Source: Mesorhizobium loti R88b (GTDB lineage: Bacteria; Pseudomonadota; Alphaproteobacteria; Rhizobiales; Rhizobiaceae). Taken from it: a DNA stretch of 64,000 nt. The first letter of the stretch is position 1. Each line of letters starts with the position of its first letter. The position numbers and the translations under genes were made by a program. The stretch spans positions 682,001 through 746,000 of the forward strand of contig NZ_CP033367.1 in the NCBI RefSeq assembly GCF_013170845.1. Reading direction: 5' to 3'. Shown here piece after piece: positions 60,885 to 64,000 of this stretch. Under the pieces are notes generated by a model that was not told the origin of the DNA, did not search any database, and saw only the letters and a list, made by a program, of their open reading frames with translations.

Positions 60885-62207
60885 ATGGGCGCCAATGTCG
60901 TCATGCCGCAACTCGGCGAGACCGTCGCCGAAGGCAAGATTGTCAGCTGGTTCAAGAAGGTCGGCGATAGCGTGAAAGCCGGCGATCGACTGTTCGAGGT
61001 CGAGACGGACAAGGTGACCATCGATGTCGAGGCCATCGAGGGTGGTACGATCATGGAGATCCGTGTCGTTGATGGCGCTACAGCACCGGTAGGCGCCGTG
61101 GTCGCCGTTTTGGGCAGCGGCGCGACGGGCTCGTCTGCGGCTTCGCCCGGCGTTGAGAACCCTGTTGCCGACAAAGCCAAAGTGTCACCGAAGGCCGCAA
61201 CGGCTCTTTCTGTTTTCGAAGAGGTCCGGACCTCGCGGGGTTTGTTCGGTAAGGCCATGCAGGATGGCATTCGCCTCACCCCGTTGGCGCGCCGGCTGGT
61301 CGCCGAACAGGGCATCGATCTGAAGGGCCTCGTCGCTGACGCAAGAAAGAAGGGGCTCGACCGGATCGCGGTCAAGGATGTCCACGCCTATAGCGCTGCG
61401 CATTCGCAAGCCAGTGCCGTTCCCCCGACGTCGGCGCCGCAGGCGGGACCCGCCGCTCTTGCGTCTATCCCTTCGGTAAGCCTGCCGATCGGTCCTCGCG
61501 ACATGGTCGTGGCCTTCTCCAGTATTAGAAAAAAGACGGCGGACCGGCTGGCCGAAAGCTGGCGCTCCATTCCACATGTGTTCCAGGCGCTTGAGGTGGA
61601 TTTCACCGCCATCGATATCGTGCGCAAGCTGCGCAGGGACGCCTTCAAGGCCGAGTCCGGCCTAGCGCTGACGTTCCTGCCCTTCATTGCAAGGGCGGTC
61701 TCCATCGCGCTACGCGAATATCCCGACATCAATGCCAGGACGGACGGTGCCAGCCTCGTCCGTTGTGCCGATGTCAACATCGGGATTGCCGTCGATCTGG
61801 ACCACAAGGGCCTCATCGTGCCGGTTCTGCGGAACGCGGACGAACTGACCGTTCCAGGTCTTGCCAAGGGCATCGGCCGCCTGGTGGAGAAGGCGCGCGC
61901 CGGCAAGCTCGGCGCCGACGACCTGGCTGGCGGCACCTACTCGATCACCAACAATGGCGCGTTCGGAACCCAGTTCACCGCGCCCATCATCAACGCGCCG
62001 CAGGTCGCCATACTGTCGACGGACGCGATCCGCCTGCGGCCGGCAGTGATTTCGACAGCCGAAGGCGACTTCATCGCTCCTAGAATGCTCGGAATGATCG
62101 GGCAGAGCTTCGACCACCGAGCCTTCGACGGCGCCTATTCAGCCGCCTTCCTGTCACGGCTGAAGTCGGTGCTCGAGAAACGAAATTGGGAACAGGAATT
62201 CGCCTGA
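60885..62207 (+). CDS. 2-oxo acid dehydrogenase E2, dihydrolipoamide acyltransferase
   Basis: 440 aa. One lipoyl domain (residues 1-80) with the lipoyl Lys at about 43 in EVETDKVTIDVEA. A Ser/Ala linker leads to a peripheral-subunit-binding domain (about 125-165; RLTPLARRLVAEQGIDLKGL), a second Pro/Ala linker, and the catalytic domain from about 205. The active-site motif is GQSFDHRAFDGAYSAAFL (His and Asp conserved). It forms the complex core. No E3 gene follows within the window, so lipoamide dehydrogenase must be shared or lie elsewhere. Confidence 0.94.
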   Translation: MGANVVMPQLGETVAEGKIVSWFKKVGDSVKAGDRLFEVETDKVTIDVEAIEGGTIMEIRVVDGATAPVGAVVAVLGSGATGSSAASPGVENPVADKAKVSPKAATALSVFEEVRTSRGLFGKAMQDGIRLTPLARRLVAEQGIDLKGLVADARKKGLDRIAVKDVHAYSAAHSQASAVPPTSAPQAGPAALASIPSVSLPIGPRDMVVAFSSIRKKTADRLAESWRSIPHVFQALEVDFTAIDIVRKLRRDAFKAESGLALTFLPFIARAVSIALREYPDINARTDGASLVRCADVNIGIAVDLDHKGLIVPVLRNADELTVPGLAKGIGRLVEKARAGKLGADDLAGGTYSITNNGAFGTQFTAPIINAPQVAILSTDAIRLRPAVISTAEGDFIAPRMLGMIGQSFDHRAFDGAYSAAFLSRLKSVLEKRNWEQEFA

Positions 62208-62271
62208 CACGACATGACAAGGATTGCGCCGTTCGCGGTCGCCGCCTGCAGGATAATCGGAGGAAATCGCC

Positions 62272-63525
62272 TTGAAGTACAACAGCCCATATTCGACAGC
62301 CGCCTACGGAACCCAGGCCAAGGATTGGGAGCAGGGTATAGATTACCACCGATTGTCCAAGGAGCGCCTGAAACGAGCCCAGGCTTCAATCCGGTTCGCC
62401 GGGCTCGGCGGCGTGCTCTGCTTTAACTTCGACAACATCCGCTACGTCACCGCTACCCATATTGGCGAATGGGCCCGCGACAAGTTCTTCCGGTACGCGC
62501 TCTGCCCGGTCGAAGGTTCGCCGTTCCTTTGGGATCCCGCGCCTCCTGCCAAACGAATCGCATCGCCGTGGATAGCCGACAACGTCGCCGCACCGATCAC
62601 CACGATGCAGGGCGCCATACCCCCAGGCATGAATGTCGCGCGCGATTTCGCCCGCCAGATCAAGAAGGCGCTGGTGCATTACGGCATTGACAAGGAGCCG
62701 CTCGGCATCGACATCATGGAACTGGGCATGATCCGCGCGCTTGAAGCCGAGGGCATCGAGATCGTCGACGGCCAGCAGGCCCTTCTCGACGCGCGAGAGA
62801 TCAAGACCGGTGACGAGATCGAGCTCCTGAAAATGGCTGCCGCGATGGTCGATGCTACTTACGTTGACATCGCTCGCGCCATTCGGCCAGGCACGAAGGA
62901 AAACGAACTTGTCGCCATCGCCAACGACCGTCTGTTCCGGATGGGCTCGGAGCGAGTCGAATGCGTGAACTCGGTGTCTGGCCGACGCGGGCGCCCGCAT
63001 TCCCACACCTTCTCTGACCGCATGATACAGCCCGGCGACATGGTGTTCCTCGACATCATGCATTCCTTCAACGGCTACCGCACCTGCTATTACCGCACCT
63101 TCATCTGCGGCGAGCCGAACAGGCACCAGATCGATGCCTACGAGACCGCTTCGAAATGGATTAGCGCCTCCATCGACATGATCAGGCCGGGCGTCACGCC
63201 CGATGAGGTGGCCGCCGTCTGGCCCGACGCGCATGAGTTCGGCTATCGCGACGAGGAAGAGGCATTCCTGCTGCAGTATGGCCATGGCGTCGGCCTCTCG
63301 CTGTGGGAGCGGCCGATCTTCTCCAAGCGATTCCGGGGCCAGAACACCCCGCTTCAGGAAGGCATGGTCTTCGCGCTCGAAACCTGGAAGGGCGCGGAGG
63401 ACGGCTCAGGTGCCGCGCGCATCGAAGAGGAGGTCGTCGTCACAAAGGACGGATGCGAGATCATCACGAACTTCCCCTCCGATCGGCTGATCTCCTGCGG
63501 CCTGCCGGGCTGCGAGGTGTTCTGA
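62272..63525 (+). CDS. M24 (Xaa-Pro peptidase/creatinase) family protein with altered metal site
   Basis: 417 aa with a TTG start at 62272, chosen because CGGAGGAAAT lies seven bases upstream. Creatinase N-terminal domain (residues 30-170), then the pita-bread fold. The first metal Asp may be in MVFLDIMHSFNGYRT, but the second (usual D-x-x-R-T) reads CYYRTF, so that ligand is lost. GHGVGLSLWERP keeps the His, and GMVFALETWKG and RIEEEVVV the Glu. It may act as a metal-poor hydrolase or lyase, as creatinase does. Follows E2 by 64 bp. Confidence 0.85.
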   Translation: MKYNSPYSTAAYGTQAKDWEQGIDYHRLSKERLKRAQASIRFAGLGGVLCFNFDNIRYVTATHIGEWARDKFFRYALCPVEGSPFLWDPAPPAKRIASPWIADNVAAPITTMQGAIPPGMNVARDFARQIKKALVHYGIDKEPLGIDIMELGMIRALEAEGIEIVDGQQALLDAREIKTGDEIELLKMAAAMVDATYVDIARAIRPGTKENELVAIANDRLFRMGSERVECVNSVSGRRGRPHSHTFSDRMIQPGDMVFLDIMHSFNGYRTCYYRTFICGEPNRHQIDAYETASKWISASIDMIRPGVTPDEVAAVWPDAHEFGYRDEEEAFLLQYGHGVGLSLWERPIFSKRFRGQNTPLQEGMVFALETWKGAEDGSGAARIEEEVVVTKDGCEIITNFPSDRLISCGLPGCEVF

Positions 63526-63549
63526 TGCACCACCAGCGGACACCTTGAG

Positions 63550-64000
63550 ATGGAAGCTGCCGGCGGCCGGACCCATGCCCGATTGCCCGTGACGCTCGTC
63601 ACGGGCTTTCTTGGGAGCGGCAAGACGACGATGATCAATGCCGCCCTGAAGGCCCCAGAATTGCGCAATACCGTCGTGGTGGTCAACGAGTTCGGCGAGG
63701 TGGGCCTTGACCATTTGCTCGTCGCCAATTCGAACGACGCGGTCATTGTCCTCGAAAACGGTTGTCTCTGCTGCACCGTGCGCAGCGACCTCGTCTCCAC
63801 CCTCAACGAACTCTACCAATCCCGCATTGCGGGGCGCATCTCCGCTTTCGACAACGTTGTCATCGAGACCTCGGGCCTGGCAGAGCCGGGTCCCGTGCTG
63901 CAGGCCTTCCTGTCCGAGCCGACGCTCGACGGCCTCTACCGCGTTGCAAGCGTTGTCACGCTCGTGGACGCGGTCAATTGGGAAGAAACGAGCCGGAACC
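63550..64000 (+). CDS. CobW/COG0523 family GTPase, N-terminal part (runs off the window)
   Basis: The first 150 codons. The P-loop is VTGFLGSGKTTMINAAL, the metal-binding CxCC is ENGCLCCTVRSDLVSTL, and VIETSGLAEPGPVLQAFL is the switch region. COG0523 proteins are metal chaperones for enzymes such as nitrile hydratase or Zn proteins. Start ATG at 63550, 24 bp after the M24 gene, with only a weak ribosome-binding site. It could supply a metal to the M24 protein (inference). Confidence 0.9.
   Translation, partial: MEAAGGRTHARLPVTLVTGFLGSGKTTMINAALKAPELRNTVVVVNEFGEVGLDHLLVANSNDAVIVLENGCLCCTVRSDLVSTLNELYQSRIAGRISAFDNVVIETSGLAEPGPVLQAFLSEPTLDGLYRVASVVTLVDAVNWEETSRN

Noticed and set aside
53812..64000. 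Direct repeat of the tRNA-Arg 3' end as the right attachment site
   Set aside because: No second copy was found by eye; the TTCGAAT near 53935 is part of a short palindrome (GAACCGGTTCGAATTCCGG region) and does not continue the tRNA sequence.

Overview
The window is high-GC chromosomal DNA from an alphaproteobacterium of the Hyphomicrobiales (Rhizobiales). Mesorhizobium or a close relative is most likely. The evidence is the scattered rhizobial core set rpmH-rnpA-yidC-yihA-argB-HAD-dapD-dapE facing truA-fmt-def-rmuC, the codon bias, and RIME-like palindromic repeats typical of that group. The assignment is an inference from gene content and was not tested by a search.

Layout. Positions 1-3.6 kb hold the end of a molybdenum-hydroxylase large subunit and a tightly overlapped operon (6-hydroxynicotinate reductase-like protein, UPF0280, amino-acid-synthesis-family protein, MarR). 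3.6-11.2 kb is mixed metabolism: an inositol-phosphatase-family enzyme, two luciferase-like monooxygenases, arylamine N-acetyltransferase, an AI-2E-type permease, a carboxymuconolactone-decarboxylase-fold protein beside an MmyB-like regulator with an in-frame 15-bp minisatellite, and a DUF6481 protein. At 11.3-11.8 kb a SugE/Gdx exporter sits behind a guanidine-II (mini-ykkC) riboswitch. 12-24 kb carries a transglutaminase-like protein, a CDF transporter, a GFA protein, a methyltransferase and rmuC, followed by the housekeeping run def-fmt-GNAT-truA, and on the other strand dapE and dapD. 24-37 kb has a LOG protein, DUF817, a HAD phosphatase, a diguanylate cyclase, a GMC oxidoreductase with a small partner, phhA with a divergent Lrp regulator, a BchE-like radical SAM protein, argB and an amidase.

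37-49 kb contains two similar modules, each an EmrAB-type (HlyD plus DHA2 MFS) pump and an exported fasciclin protein. One comes with an ECF sigma/anti-sigma pair, an exported MsrB and a TetR regulator whose divergent promoter carries two palindromes. The other is led by a MarR gene. They flank yihA, so they appear to have been inserted into the normally compact yidC-yihA-argB cluster. 49-53.5 kb is yidC-rnpA-rpmH and an orphan histidine kinase.

At 53.7 kb a tRNA-Arg(ACG) is followed by a frameshifted, truncated tyrosine-integrase pseudogene and about 3.5 kb of lower-GC, gene-poor DNA (a hybrid ORF, an XRE regulator, a secreted TolA-C-like protein). I read this as the eroded end of an integrated element. 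Beyond it (57.6-64 kb) lies a catabolic-looking block: a ketopantoate-reductase-like enzyme divergent from a 2-oxo-acid dehydrogenase E1alpha-E1beta-E2 operon, then an atypical M24 protein and a CobW-family GTPase cut by the window end. No E3 gene is present. The substrate is unknown, and this block is the best candidate here for an undescribed pathway.
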